DNA of 64,000 nt from Brachypterus glaber (GCA_958510825.1 OY294047.1:1178001-1242000); one strand, 5' to 3'. Shown: positions 21,413-32,465, numbered from the stretch's first letter. Numbers and translations are program-made. Notes: generated by a model from the letters alone, not told the origin.

Positions 21413-21936
21413 CACCATTTTTCCATGTGACTGTTCCGTATTCCTAAATTTTTATCTGGGCGACTGCGTCAGTTCATCTGCCAAAGAAAGGTTTTATGCT
21501 CTCCTACAGCGGTAGTCAGTTTATTTCAATCTTTCACGGGAAATTATTATCGTTTCAATCTCACGGTGACCCCCAAAAAATATAAGTTGAACTAGAAATA
21601 CGAAAAAAACGGACTACGTCACATTGCAGCCACATGTCTGAAGAGCATATAACCGTTTACCATAAAATCGAAGCCGCACCTTGTAAAATATTGTTAAAAA
21701 CTCTTCCGGACCTGTCAGTGGTTAGTACGACACTATAACTAAAAATTTATAAGGCAGAATTTAAATCTGTTCGTAGAATTGACCTATCATCTTTCGTTTT
21801 CGAAAAATTCGCTTCAATAACTTTATATGGTGTTATTTTTAAATACGCGTAAAAAATTAAAAAAAAAAAAAAAACAGATAATTCATTCTAAGCGAGCTTA
21901 ATTATAAGATTGTATGTTGTGCTTCATACAGGAAAT

Positions 21937-22460
21937 TATAGTATATTAAAGTACTAGTTTCATAACATACGTTTTTAGCGCACGAATACAAGTTTAAAAA
22001 ACGAGCCGCTTGAGGCGAGTTTTCTAAAGTACTAGTGCTCTAAAAACGTGTTATGAAACGAGTGCTTTATACAATTTTTTCTATTTTGCTCTAAAATTTA
22101 AAAAACTTACATTTAAATTAATGACTGATTTAGGGATTTTTGTTTTTGGTTGGCATTACAGTTTACGCTATATTTAAAATTCTAAGAACAAATGATATTT
22201 TGATATATTTTACAGTCATCTCTTCTTTTTTCACTGCAATTAACCAGTCCACAATGTTAACTCAGTCAAAAATAACCCAAACACAAAATTTTCTAAAAAA
22301 TTAAACTTTAAATTGACATTGACATGTGCACGTAAAACGTCAAGAGATAGGCTTTTGTATGTTGCCAACCCAACAGAAAAAAAAGTAGACCTCTTATGGG
22401 CCTATAAGAACACGCAAAATGCGTGTGATTATGACCTTATAAGAGTAGTAAAATAGAAAA
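21937..22460 (+). repeat. Dispersed element family B, longer copy
   Basis: It shares TATAGTATATTAAAGTACTA and TTTTTAGCGCACGA with 598-870, and includes about 200 bases missing from that copy (TTGGCATTACAGTTTACGCT). It ends CACGCAAAATGCGTGTGATT followed by a TAAGAG run. Confidence 0.7.
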
Positions 22461-22702
22461 AATATGTTACTGTGGTATTCGCAATAGTATACTTTTCTTG
22501 CTAAATAATAATCCTAGATAATGATAAATAATGTTTATTGTGTTGAACAGTGTACAAGTCAAATTTTAAAATTTCGATCAAAATTATTGTCAAAAATTAA
22601 TTGGCATAAATTCAATGTCCCATAAACAGCAAAATATTTATGATTATTATAATATGAGTATAGCAGTGGAATAAATATTCCTCGAAATATTCCGTCCATC
22701 CC

Positions 22703-23465
22703 CAGGTAGCAAGGGATGTTATATTACAAGAAATTAACATCACTTTTGGGTGTATTTTTAAACTAAATTATAACATCACATAATATTGAAAAATAACATG
22801 TAATTAACATCACATTTGCAACGTAATACGTGTGACGTGACAACCATGTTATTAAATAACAAATATTTAGCAACGCTGTGAATATATCGCATGTCACATA
22901 TTAACGTGGCTTTCACGTGAATGTCATGTTATTTTGCTTCTCACCGACGTTCGAAGCAAAAAAATCGATATAAGATGATGTTGATAGAGTAAATTATTAT
23001 AAGGAAATTGTATACACATTATACGATTTTCAATGGATAGGGGGCTGCCGGGCTTCTCAAGACCACGGACACGGATTAAAGGATATATTCTCCGCTTAAT
23101 CTGCAATTTCGTATTTAGAATCTATCTGTTTCAATCTGTGATTGTTTCAATTACTGATTGATTTTAAATCCGATTTTTTTTATAGGGTTATAGCGTTTTT
23201 AATGGTTTTAATTTAGAAAAAGCTAATATCCTAAAATATTATTTAAATATTAAAGTACCAGTAACGGCATCCATAAGATATTAGATATAACAGGAATGTG
23301 GATTTATGATGTCACAAACACGTTATTTTCGGGATGTCATTGTGTGATGTTATTAGGGGCGGACTTAGGACATCCCCACCATGCTACATTCTTGTTAAAT
23401 GAGACTACAATCTTAACATCACATGTCACATATTAACGTGACTTTCATGTTGTTTTGCTACCTGG
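22703..23465. mobile_element. Element with CCAGGTAGCAA ends, copy 1
   Basis: CCAGGTAGCAAGGGATGTTA at the left and TTTTGCTACCTGG at the right form inverted ends. The interior is rich in TAACATCACA and TTCACGTGAATGTCATGTTA blocks. A reverse copy lies at 43509-44273. No coding frame was seen. Confidence 0.75.
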
Positions 23466-23813
23466 GTCTATTTTGTGCAAATACCGTACCGAGTGATATT
23501 GGTAGAATGATGTTTCGCACTTCTGACGCTCGTCAAGGGTTATCTCAGTACTTCCTACTTTCATTGGACAAAGCATTAAACACTGTTCAAAAAATTAAAA
23601 TATTTTAACATTATGAACATATTTACAAGAAGAAACTGTTCTTAAGGACACCATATTGAACATCAAGTGTTAAGTACAATATAGAAGCTTCGAGTTAAAA
23701 TGGCTTAGCATGTATTTTCTGGTCACTTGCTTTTGATAAGCTCATTCAAAAAGATATATTAACGTTATTTAACAAGGTGCGGCAGCTTCGATTTTCTGGT
23801 AAACGGCTATATC

Positions 23814-24065
23814 AACAAACTAACAATTCTTTTCTCTAGAATACACATATCGTTAATATAAGATATCGCCAACATCTCGGTTTGTTTGTAAACAAATAGT
23901 AGGTATATTCAGGCCTGAACAATAACAATTACCAGTAACTGTTATTGTTGTCTCTGTAAGAACAAAGCTGTACGAGTAAGACAGACAAATGTATATGTTG
24001 GCTACGTTTTTGTCAGTTTTTACAAATAAAATGCCTATTCTAGAGAGAGAGTTATTAGTTTGTTG
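23814..24065. mobile_element. Mutator-like MITE, copy 1
   Basis: Ends are AACAAACTAACAATTC and GTTATTAGTTTGTTG. GGCTATATC precedes and GGCTATATA follows it (8 of 9 match), consistent with a 9-bp duplication. The copy at 28278-28530 shows this perfectly. It lies about 170 bases upstream of the Ilp7 start codon. Confidence 0.7.
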
Positions 24066-24235
24066 GGCTATATATTCTCTAGACATGTCATGCCACATTG
24101 TGGCTACAATTCCACATTGCAATGGGTCGTGTTCCGTTTGTTTCGTATTTCTAGTTTAACTTTTATTTTTTGGGGGGTCACAGATATCTGTATGTAAGCG
24201 GTACTTTGGTAACTTGACAAGGAATAGCAACATAG

Positions 24236-24336
24236 ATGGGGATTCCTCTTTCAACTTTAGCAGCGATTTGCGTGCTCTTCGAAATATGGAATTCAACTAG
24301 GTCTGATAATGACTTGGAATTGGTGTTTAAAGAAAG
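24236..24336 (+). CDS. Ilp7: Ilp7 exon 1 (signal peptide)
   Basis: It runs from ATG to AG|GTAAGT, the donor starting at 24337, with two bases of a split Arg codon. It encodes the signal-like segment and DLELVFKE. The LE..F.ER sequence just before the splice is conserved with fly Ilp7. Any 5' UTR exon is not identified. Confidence 0.85.
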
Positions 24337-26667
24337 GTAAGTAAATTATACTAAATGACCTCGTATATACATAGTCAAGTTAAAGTCTCAAGCAAGTTGC
24401 AAAACAACTTTACACTACGATATTTCAAGAACGTTTTGACCCAGAGACTTAAAATTTGGAACAAAGATTTTATAAGTAGTAGAGAAAATTTCTTTCAAAT
24501 TTCAAGTCGCTAGGTCAAAGCGTTCTTGAAATATCGTAGTGTAAAGTTGTTTTGCAACTTGCTTGAGACTTTAACTTGACTATGTATATCCAAAATGATC
24601 AAAATTTGCGTTACGTAATACTTGAACGTTCCCTTACACAAAATTTTGAAAAATGAAAAATGTGTTTTTAGTGTCACTTCTGCTCTTATTGAGATCTACC
24701 AATCTGTATAAGGGAAAAGTTATGGGGGGTTAAACTCTTAAAAAAATCGAAAAAAGCTGAAAGAAAATTTCGATTAACGTAACTTTTTCAAGAAAAATTA
24801 CTTTTATTGTAATTCAGTTCAATTCTAACAATTTTGAAAGTAACCGCCCCCCCCCCAAAGTTTGGACTTTGGGGGGGGGATTATATTAAACTTTTCTTAA
24901 AAATAAAAAATCTATCATTTTCATTTTCATTTTTTTTTACTTTTTGTTTTTTGAAAAAGAAAATTGAAAATTTGTTTTAAAGTTTTTTTATTAAAAAAAA
25001 TAATTTTTTTAGTAAAACTAAACGGCGTTTTTTTTGCAACAAGTTAGAACTTAAGATTTTCAATAGGTATATGGTGTGTATCGTGTTAACTTACTTTATC
25101 ATCATTCTAGGTCTAAATCAGAGTGGCAAAATGCTTGGCACAAGGAAAAATATACACGCTGTCGCGAAACTCTTGTTAGGCATTTATACTGGGCCTGTGC
25201 AAACGACATTTATAGATTGACAAGAAGAAACATTCCTAATTACAATATTCACTACAATGATGACGATGATGAATGTAAGTTATTTATAAGACCGAAGATG
25301 TATTCAAACTGTAATGTTTTTGTTGTGCGAAACGCAGTTGAGATCCTGCCTTTACAGAAAAAGAATTACACTAAACCAAAAAAAGCACATGATACATGAC
25401 AGATGAATACGTTTTGCCGGATCTTGCTTATTTATTGTTAAGGGGTCTTTCTACCTTCATATTTTAAAAATATTTTGTTTTTAAAGATTTTTTTTTTATA
25501 GAAAGAAAAAAGATATAATTGTAAAATGTTGTAGGTATGTTTATTTAAATTGAAAGATTTTTTTTTTGATTTTTAAAGTGTCATTTTTTGCCATAACTTT
25601 TTTTTGAAAAAAAAAACATAAAAAACATAAAAAATGGTGGTCGCCATGATTCCGGCCGTTTGGATCGACTAAAAAAAAAACGGGATATTATTTAGTATTG
25701 AACTTATTGAAGTCGCTATAACTCTATCTAGAAGAAAATTTGTTGGTAAAAAATAACAAAGTGGCGTTTTTCTCGAAATATTTCCTACTATATATAATAA
25801 ATGAGAAATCGCTAAAAATTATAGTTTTTGTCCATTTTGCACCCCTTGTCCTAGGCTAATATTAACTATATTTGATGTGACGAAAATAGAAAATGTCCTG
25901 AATCGTTTGGTGGAAGAATTGTGCAAATCGGACATTTCGTTAAAAAGTTATAAGGTTTACATACAGACAGACAGACTTTTTTTAAAACCCACTTTTTTCA
26001 CATTTTCTCGACGTTTCATGTCATTCTTAAGCCAAAAAGCAAAAAAAATATTTTTGGGTCGATTTTAATAAAGGGTGTTTCCATCCGTAAAACTTAAAAA
26101 TAATCATTAGAAAAGTAATTATCTAAACTAAAATAAAATTTTGGATTTACAAAAGTTGAATAAAATTTTTCCTACGACCTAGTTAGTAGTTAGTGCCTAT
26201 TTCCCACCCGTTGCCTATGACAACGGTTGGGAAGTGACGATCAGCTGATTTTACGTATCTGCTGTCAGAAAATTAGTAAACGTCAAACACATAACCTCAA
26301 ATTAACAAACTAATTTATAATATGTTTGCGTTTTTTTGGATGTTTAGGTGTTAGGTCGTAGGAAAAGTAGTATACGCACCTCGACGCAAACCATTTCAGT
26401 GCATATCGAGTGCATTAAAAAATAGGTTCGCTTACTCGGTGCCTAATGTACTATTGTTTCAGAATAACGTGATTACTTCCTTCCCTTTCAGATACATATC
26501 CACGGCTGTCACCCAACAAGGCGAAACGGTTATTAAAATTTAAAAGAAACATGAAGCGATCCAGGTCTTCTATAACTTCCGAATGCTGTAAGTTAACAGG
26601 ATGCACTTGGGAGGAATATGCCGAATACTGCCCTACTAATAAAAGAAAAAGTATTATATCTTACTAA
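24236..26667 (+). CDS. Ilp7: Insulin-like peptide 7 precursor, three exons, complete
   Basis: Exons 24236-24336, 25111-25274 and 26492-26667 join into 146 codons. This is the relaxin/insulin-type secreted peptide orthologous to Drosophila Ilp7, a neuropeptide made in a few neurons and linked to feeding and egg-laying. Residues 1-23 form a hydrophobic signal-like segment (PLSTLAAICVLFEIW). The B chain has CRETLVRHLYWAC (Cys51, Cys63; C-x11-C as in insulin) followed by DIYRLTRR, a dibasic site at 72-73. A connecting peptide of about 40 residues with an Asp run and KAKR, KFKR and MKR sites leads to the A chain: ECCKLTGCTWEEYAEYC (Cys120, 121, 126, 135). The four residues between CC and the next Cys, the TWEEYAEYC block and RSKSEW..AWHKE upstream of the B chain are Ilp7 hallmarks. 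TAG immediately precedes the ATG, so 24236 is the first in-frame Met. Confidence 0.95.
24367..24585. mobile_element. Foldback element in Ilp7 intron 1
   Basis: ATAGTCAAGTTAAAGTCTCA at the left is complementary to TGAGACTTTAACTTGACTAT at the right; arms are about 75-80 bases. The inside carries AAGCGTTCTTGAAATATCGT. A diverged relative is at 55741-55925. Confidence 0.8.
25111..25274 (+). CDS. Ilp7: Ilp7 exon 2 (B chain)
   Basis: The acceptor ATTCTAG ends at 25110 and the donor GTAAGT starts at 25275. It encodes SKSEWQNAWHKEKYTRC through YRLTRRN and ends in an acidic run. The split codons on both sides (Arg at the left, Tyr at the right) restore the frame with exons 1 and 3. Confidence 0.94.
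25850..26080 (+). repeat. Family C copy in Ilp7 intron 2
   Basis: It shares AACTATATTTGATGTGAC, ACATACAGACAGACAGAC and TTTTCTCGACGTTTCATGTC with 16740-17060. The open frame over it is part of the repeat and not an Ilp7 exon. Confidence 0.65.
26166..26366. mobile_element. MITE with TTTTTCCTACGACCTA ends, unoccupied copy
   Basis: TTTTTCCTACGACCTA at the left and TAGGTCGTAGGAAAA at the right are inverted ends. An inner perfect hairpin CCGTTGCC...GGCAACGG-like block (CCCGTTGCCTATGACAACGG) is present. A sister copy lies at 26751-27027 on the far side of Ilp7 exon 3. Confidence 0.75.
26370..26462. repeat. Fragment of GTGCACTAAAAACTAGGTTCG element
   Basis: ACGCACCTCGACGCAAACCA and CATTAAAAAATAGGTTCG match the right half of 27836-28026. 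It ends about 30 bases before the Ilp7 exon 3 acceptor. Confidence 0.5.
26492..26667 (+). CDS. Ilp7: Ilp7 exon 3 (connecting peptide end, A chain)
   Basis: The acceptor CCTTTCAG ends at 26491. It encodes TYPRLSPNKAKR, the processing sites, the A chain with four Cys, and the tail PTNKRKSIISY before TAA at 26665-26667. AATAAA begins at 26666, overlapping the stop. An element end lies about 30 bases upstream of the acceptor. Confidence 0.95.
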
Positions 26668-26750
26668 TAAAAAAATCATAACGTTGATGTTAATTATTTA
26701 CCTACCTGCAATATTCTCAAAAAGTTTACCTACAAAAGCTTTGTAAAAGA

Positions 26751-27027
26751 TTTTTCCTACGACCTAATTAGTACCCAAGCAACAAAAAAGGTAAAAACGT
26801 AGACAAAAAGTCAATTACCAATTTTGTCCACTTTTTACCTGTTTTGTTGCTTGGGTAGTTAGTGCCTATTTTCTACCCGTTGCCTATGACAACGGTTGGG
26901 AAGTGAAAACCAGCTGATTTTACATATTTGCTGTCATAAAATTAGTAAACGTCAAACACATAAGCTGAAATTAACAAATGATAAATAATTTTTGCGTTTT
27001 TTGTTTAGGTGTTAGGTCGTAGGAAAA
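26751..27027. mobile_element. MITE with TTTTTCCTACGACCTA ends, copy holding a nested insert
   Basis: This is the same element as 26166-26366, with about 85% visible match. It is interrupted at 26774-26855 by a short element. Compared with the sister copy it supplies the filled site. Confidence 0.75.
26774..26855. mobile_element. 82-bp mini-element with TA duplication (Tc1/mariner-like)
   Basis: CCCAAGCAACAAAA and TTTTGTTGCTTGGG are perfect inverted ends. TA flanks each side, and the sister copy has a single TA at this point (TTAG-TA-GTTAG near 26184), giving an empty/filled pair. TA duplication fits Tc1/mariner-type transposition; the family is inferred. Confidence 0.8.
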
Positions 27028-27305
27028 ATAGCATTCGCACCTTGACGCAAAACAGTTCATGGTATAGCGATACCGAGAGCGATACCAACGTAATTAATAT
27101 TCCAGAAACCGTAACATTTTGTTAGTTTATTTTAAGAATAAAGTTACTCTAAACGTAAGTTATTAATTAAAATATGCCAATTCAATTAAATTTTTTATTT
27201 ATTTTTTTTAAGGCACTTCCTTTTGGTAATTTTATCATGTGAATAGTAAGTTTTTTAACTCGAGAGGCTCAGGTTACCACAGAAACCGTACAAGGTTATT
27301 TAGAT

Positions 27306-27376
27306 AGGTAATTACTTATACTTATAATATAATATACTTATAATATACTTATAATATACTTATAATATACTTATAA
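27306..27376. repeat. Short tandem repeat TTATAATATAC
   Basis: Around five units of the 11-mer ACTTATAATAT follow one another, ending at the left end of the next foldback. Confidence 0.75.
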
Positions 27377-27828
27377 GCACGGGTCGGATCAAAGTAGTCA
27401 TTACCGGGGGTATGCAAAAATTAGAATTTAAAAAAACTCTTTTTTTAAGTAAATAGACACTTTAAACTATTGTTCACCAAGCGGAATGTCATGTCGACGC
27501 TGTAAATACTCACTGTCATGGTCCATGACTCATGGAGAAGGAACTATTTTTTTTTTGAAAATTGTTTCTCTTTTCAAAAAACGAGTATTGTTTTTTTTAA
27601 TTAATTATTCGTTTTTTGAAAAGGGAAACAATTTTCAAAAAAAAAAACAAACAGTCTTTCTCTACGAGTCATGCACCATGATCAACTGAGTATTAACAGC
27701 GTCGACATGACATTCCGCTTGGTGAACAATAGTTTAAAGTGTCTATTTACTTGAAAAAAGAGTTTTTTTAAATTCTGATTTTTGCATGTCCCCGGTATGG
27801 CTACTTCGATCCGACCCGTGTTTATAAG
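27371..27828. mobile_element. Near-perfect foldback element, ~225-bp arms
   Basis: TTATAAGCACGGGTCGGATC pairs with GATCCGACCCGTGTTTATAAG. GTTCACCAAGCGGAATGTCA and its complement lie further in, and the T-rich centre is near 27600. No target duplication is certain. Confidence 0.8.
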
Positions 27829-27835
27829 TCTTATA

Positions 27836-28026
27836 TAGTATATTACGCGAACCTAGTTTTTAGTGCACAAGAGTGCGTAAAAAAGCACTCGATGTGCCAT
27901 CCAAATGGTTTGCGTCGAGGTGCGTATACTATTTTTGCTACGACCTAGGACCTAAACATTAAATCATTTCAGTGCACATCGTGCACTAAAAACTAGGTTC
28001 GAGTACTCGGCGCGTAATATACTATT
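27836..28026. mobile_element. Foldback MITE with TAGTATATTACGCG ends
   Basis: TAGTATATTACGCG at the left is complementary to CGCGTAATATACTA at the right; inside, CCTAGTTTTTAGTGCAC pairs with GTGCACTAAAAACTAGG. A partial relative lies next to Ilp7 exon 3. Confidence 0.7.
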
Positions 28027-28060
28027 GAATGCTGCAAAGAAACTAAGGGCATATCTACAG

Positions 28061-28178
28061 GCTCGAATAAGAACGTAATACATAACAATGCGATGCCGTG
28101 ATTGGATTGATGTGCCGCCATGTATCTTGTAAGCCAATCACGGCACCGCATTCTTATGTTTTATGTTCTTATGCAAGC
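28061..28178. mobile_element. Small foldback MITE
   Basis: AATAAGAACGTAATACATAA pairs with TTATGTTTTATGTTCTTATG, and TGCCGTGATTGG with CCAATCACGGCA. The whole is about 118 bases. Confidence 0.7.
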
Positions 28179-28277
28179 TTCTGGATACTCCTTAAATTTG
28201 TTGCTAAGCGGGTAAACAATATGTTTCTATCTACTGTATGGATTCTAAGACGATATGTTTGATGTCCTCTACTTCCC

Positions 28278-28530
28278 AACGAACTAATAACTCTTCTCTC
28301 TAGAATACGCATACCGTTAATATAAAGTATCGCCAACATCTCGGTTTGTTTGCAAACAAATAGTAGGTATATTCAGGCCTGAACAATAAAAATAACCAGT
28401 ATCTGTTATTGTTGTCTTTGTTAGAACAAAGCTGTGCGAGTAAGACAGACGAATGTATATGTTGGCTACGTTTTTGTCAGTCTTTACGAATGAAATGCCT
28501 ATTCTAGAGAGAAGAGTTATTAGTTCGTTG
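28278..28530. mobile_element. Mutator-like MITE with perfect 9-bp duplication, copy 2
   Basis: Inverted ends AACGAACTAATAACTCTTCT / AGAAGAGTTATTAGTTCGTT are at least 30 bases long. CTACTTCCC occurs at 28269-28277 and 28531-28539. Nine-base duplications are characteristic of Mutator-like elements. The inside contains ACAATAACAGATACTG-like and GTTTGTTTGCAAACAAA palindromes. Confidence 0.8.
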
Positions 28531-28889
28531 CTACTTCCCCACATACAACTAAAACTGGTTAAATTAACCAGGTTAATGCAATTAAACAGTTTGTTTATGC
28601 AAAATTTGTATAAAACTGCATCAATTTTTTCCGTCTAGCTTGTTTCTAAAAAAAACCTGGCGGTAGGCATCAAATAAAATATATATAGGTAGGCATCATG
28701 AGGTTAAAACTGGCGCCCAACCTTTTAAAGTGAAACTGAAACGTTTCCAATGAAGCTTTCAAACAAAGCTCTCTGCACTAAGGTTTGTAACCTATTTCTA
28801 CTTTACTTGTAAAGTTGCAACTTATATTTAGATGGCTCCACTAGTACGATTATTATATTATTCACGGTAGTTTTGAACTTTTCAAAAAA

Positions 28890-29165
28890 TTTCAAAAATC
28901 GCCCTAGTAAAAACATTCTTGAATAGGTATATTTTTTTTTTCATAAAAAAATAAGCAACTTTTTTTTCAAATGTCCGTCTGTCCGACCGGCCGTCCGTCC
29001 GTTCATCTGTCTGATGTCACGATTTTTGCTAACACGATAACTCAAGAACGAATAATCCGATCGACTCGAAATTTTCAGGAATAATCAAGTTCTACGAGGG
29101 GAAAATCCCTATTGTTTTTAAAAGCAATCACCCCATATTATTTTTAGAAATCTGAAGGACAAAAC
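28890..29165 (-). repeat. Dispersed repeat family A, reverse copy
   Basis: It reads on the minus strand as the family A block (CGATAACTCAAGAACGAATA on the plus strand). Similarity to 1-330 extends to the AAGTTGCTTATTTTTT tract. Confidence 0.75.
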
Positions 29166-29664
29166 ACTTTAAAATTGTTACAAACAAAACAAAATAATTT
29201 ACATATATTTGAAGAGCCAAGGGGGGGCGACGGCCCCCCTTGCCCCTCCTTGGGGCGCGCATGTACCTAAGTCTACAAAACAAATAAACTACAGTATAAT
29301 ATGGTTAAATCTTTTTATTTTTGACCTAATGCAAAACCCATAGGTTGAATCTGCCTCAGGTGTACTTTTGCACATACAAATTATTCCCGGCTTAATTTCT
29401 TATTTCAAGGTTAAAATAACATCAGATTAACAAACTGTTATAATTTTGTAAAATAGCGTAACTTGTAATGTAAGAAATATATTAAATACAAAGGCTCTAC
29501 AAAAAAAATAATAAAAACTACTAAAATTTTACATTAAATCGCAAAGATCACATTTTTGTTATTGTTTCACTCGGACACAGACTGTGGCAGATCAGGCATA
29601 TTTCTCATGAAAGTAGATTTGGCAAGGATCACTGTTATGTGCCTTATTTGGGCACTTAAAATGG

Positions 29665-30230
29665 AAGTTAGAGCGACTGGTTCAATGTGTCCAAAGAACT
29701 TTTACCTCAAGAAAGAACATGATGAAATCTAGTGTATGCTTTGTTTGAAGCGTGAACCAACTACGGTGAGGGGCTGGTGGGGAGTGACTATTGTTTACAC
29801 TTAGTACGCGTAAAGAGAGAGAAAGAATGTAAACTCACAGTCTAATGTCTTAAAATGACTGACAGGGGTACAGTGTTGCCGATTGGAAACATATACTTTG
29901 GATATTTTATTGTAAATTTTAAGAAACATTAGTTCTGTATGAGTTTTATATGAACTAGTAGTTTAATTTTAATAGATTTAAATATACTATATTATTTTAA
30001 TTATTAAACATAATTATAGTATACACAATAAAGTTTTTTACATTTTTAATTTAAGTATAATGATTTGAATTCATGATAAGGTGGAAACTACGCAACATCC
30101 GAGGCAACATCGCTGTATTGCGTTTCTGTTAGTAAATAAACAAACAAAAAGATGACACCTTCATAAAAATTTGTCTGAAATTACTTCTTTAGGTAAAAGT
30201 TCTTTGAATGTGTCCCTTGGTTGAACCATC
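29665..30230. mobile_element. Inverted-repeat element, copy 1
   Basis: AAAGAACTTTTACCTCAAGAA near 29695 pairs with AGGTAAAAGTTCTTTGAATG near 30190. A reverse copy of the right half runs from about 63690 off the window end. Confidence 0.6.
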
Positions 30231-30611
30231 CCCCTCTTCCCCTACATACTTTATCGCGGGATAATTAAACGTGATAATTCAGCCAATAAAAGAAGTAAAA
30301 AATTGGCTGTTATAAAGTGAAGGAATATTTTAAAAGGGTGTAAAATTTATTGCCTTTTTAATTGGATTATGATACGTGTATCTAAAGTTTTAAGGAATAA
30401 AATTTAATTGCATAATTTATTATCCTAAATGAAGAGTAGCATTTTCATAATGGGGTGGAAAAAACGCCTTTAGGAAAAAACATGTTTTTCCACTTCTAGA
30501 AAATTCCAGAAAAGGAGATTTCTATTAATTTTTAATGCTTTACAATATTTTTATCAAACTTTTAAAAGAATTTGACAATACAAATTTCTAACCTCACGCC
30601 AAGAAGCGAAA

Positions 30612-31440
30612 TATATTTTTTCTACGACTACTTTAGAATGTAAGCAAATACACACACTTTTAAAACACGGAATGAATCCATCTAGCTCTAGATACTGTAT
30701 GAATATTCCGAATCAAGTGTTAGAATGAGCACATGTAGTGCCACCTCTTGTTTATAAAAGTAAAGAAAACTGTAGCAAAATTAGCAAAAATATATATATT
30801 TTACCATGAAATATTAAATAATTTAATGCAATTTAAAGTTTTGCGTTAAAATTACATAAAGTTTATTAGTTTTTCTTAATATTTGACCAGTTTTTTATCA
30901 ATTTAGTTCAAAAAATTAAAACTGCTCCATCTATTGTTAAATATTTAAACCTGATATCTGTCACAACGATCTGACATAACCTTCAATTTTTGTATTATAA
31001 TTTGTAAATATTAAATTAAATAAAAATCTTTTTTAAGTACTGATTTGATAAAATTATTAAATAACATTAATTGCTTTGTTTAAAAATATGTGTTTTGTTG
31101 CATTTTCATGTCGAGTCACAAAAAACATTGTTTTTAACCTTGTCCGTAGTTTAGAGCCATACAGTGTTTCATATTTGCAGTCGAAGAAAAAGTATAGTCT
31201 ACAACACGTATGGAATAGTCATTCCGTGCTCGCCGGACCGTCATACTCGCCTACCGGCTCGTATGACAAAGTTTCCGCTTGCGCGGAATATTGCCTATTC
31301 CATACTAGTTATAGAATATACTATTTTCAACGACTGCTTTAGAATTTAAGCAAATACACACACTTTTCAAACACAGTATGAATCCATTCTAGCTCTAGAT
31401 ACGGTATGACTATTCCGTATCAAGTGTTAGAATGAGCACC
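30612..31440 (-). repeat. Family H, reverse copy plus partial second copy
   Basis: The 30612-31325 part matches 17045-17770 in reverse (ACTCGCCTACCGGCTCGTAT). 31326-31440 repeats its left end again (AAGCAAATACACACACTTTT), giving a head-to-tail partial duplication. Confidence 0.7.
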
Positions 31441-32280
31441 GTAACGATTATTTCGTTTTGGTCTTAATGGGGATATATCTGAAACACAATCTAAAAAAAA
31501 ACCGAGGTGACATAGCTTTTAATTTAAATCCACAAAAGAACATCGTGCCTTATAAAAGTTTTACTCTTTAATTTGAGATTTTGCAATAAATTACCTGCAT
31601 CATTAATTTTAGTTCGTTGAATTTAAATCGGCGATTAGTCTCCCATTAATTTATATACCTAAAATTTATTTTTATTACCCATTCACGTGATAAGAGCTCC
31701 TACATATTTGGCGCTTAGCTCGTTTTGTTTTAGTTAAATAATTTTAATATTATGACTAATTATTAGAACGCATTAAATAAAAATAAATAGTGTTAGGGGC
31801 AACTTTGACGGATTTTCGGTATGGGTTAGAAGCTTTTGATTATTTTGAAACTTGCCAAAAAGTCCAAACGAAATATTGGTAATTTACAAATTTTAGGAGC
31901 CCAATTAAGACCCTTAGGGAACGTTCTAGTATTACGTAACGTAAATTTTGATCATTTTGGTTTTTATGATCATATAAGGGCACATATTCGGCTACACGTG
32001 TAACTTTTTTAGACAATGAATGTCATAAAGCCTAAAATGAAGCAATGTAGTGAATTTTCGAACTTAAAAGGGCACAGCTCCGCCATATTTAAAAAAAATT
32101 CTGAGGTTATCCATTTACTATCCCTTTATAGCGTGCCGTGGTAAAAATATTAAAAAAAATCATTGTGCCTTAAAAAAAAAGAAACTAAAAGTTTTTAAAA
32201 AATGGCTGTGAAAATTTTTGAAAAAATCAGGGATGATATTCTTACCCCAATGAAGAAATTTTGTGAGACCTCAAAATTTT

Positions 32281-32465
32281 TTCAGTTTAAACGTTGCCGG
32301 GTAGCCTTGGTTTTGGAGATCCTTGCTTTACGTTAATGCTATGGCGTCAAACGTTCCAGGGCCGCCACGCCCAATAATACAGTTTATGTACCCGGGCTCC
32401 GACGTGCACACCGAAAATATGGCCGGCACTGAAAGTGTTAAGATTTTGGTGGGTCACCCTAGTTC
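32281..32465. other. G+C-richer island of unknown nature
   Basis: This stretch (CGTTGCCGGGTAGCCTTGGT ... GACGTGCACACCGAAAATAT) is about half G+C in an AT-rich setting, ends abruptly near 32465 and lies just upstream of the Ir25a exon. An open frame crosses it, but no family was recognised and no splice sites were convincing. It may be a fragment of a retroelement end or an unidentified RNA or protein gene. Confidence 0.35.

Larger units (their letters stand above)
15318..24235. other. Intergenic region between myosin VI and Ilp7, repeat-filled
   Basis: No exon was recognised here. The repeats listed separately cover most of it. The remainder (for example 16110-16740, 21430-21930, 22470-22700 and 23470-23800) is AT-rich, with no open frame of recognisable content. 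Confidence 0.6.

Noticed and set aside
25275..25399. Ilp7 exon 2 frame continuing to 25399
   Set aside because: The GAAT|GTAAGT donor at 25275 joins in phase to the A-chain exon; the continuation has no insulin-family content.
17069..31342. Repeated open frame 'VTKNIVFNLVRSL...' as a conserved protein
   Set aside because: It lies in family H copies, appears on the strand dictated by element orientation, and carries no known motif.
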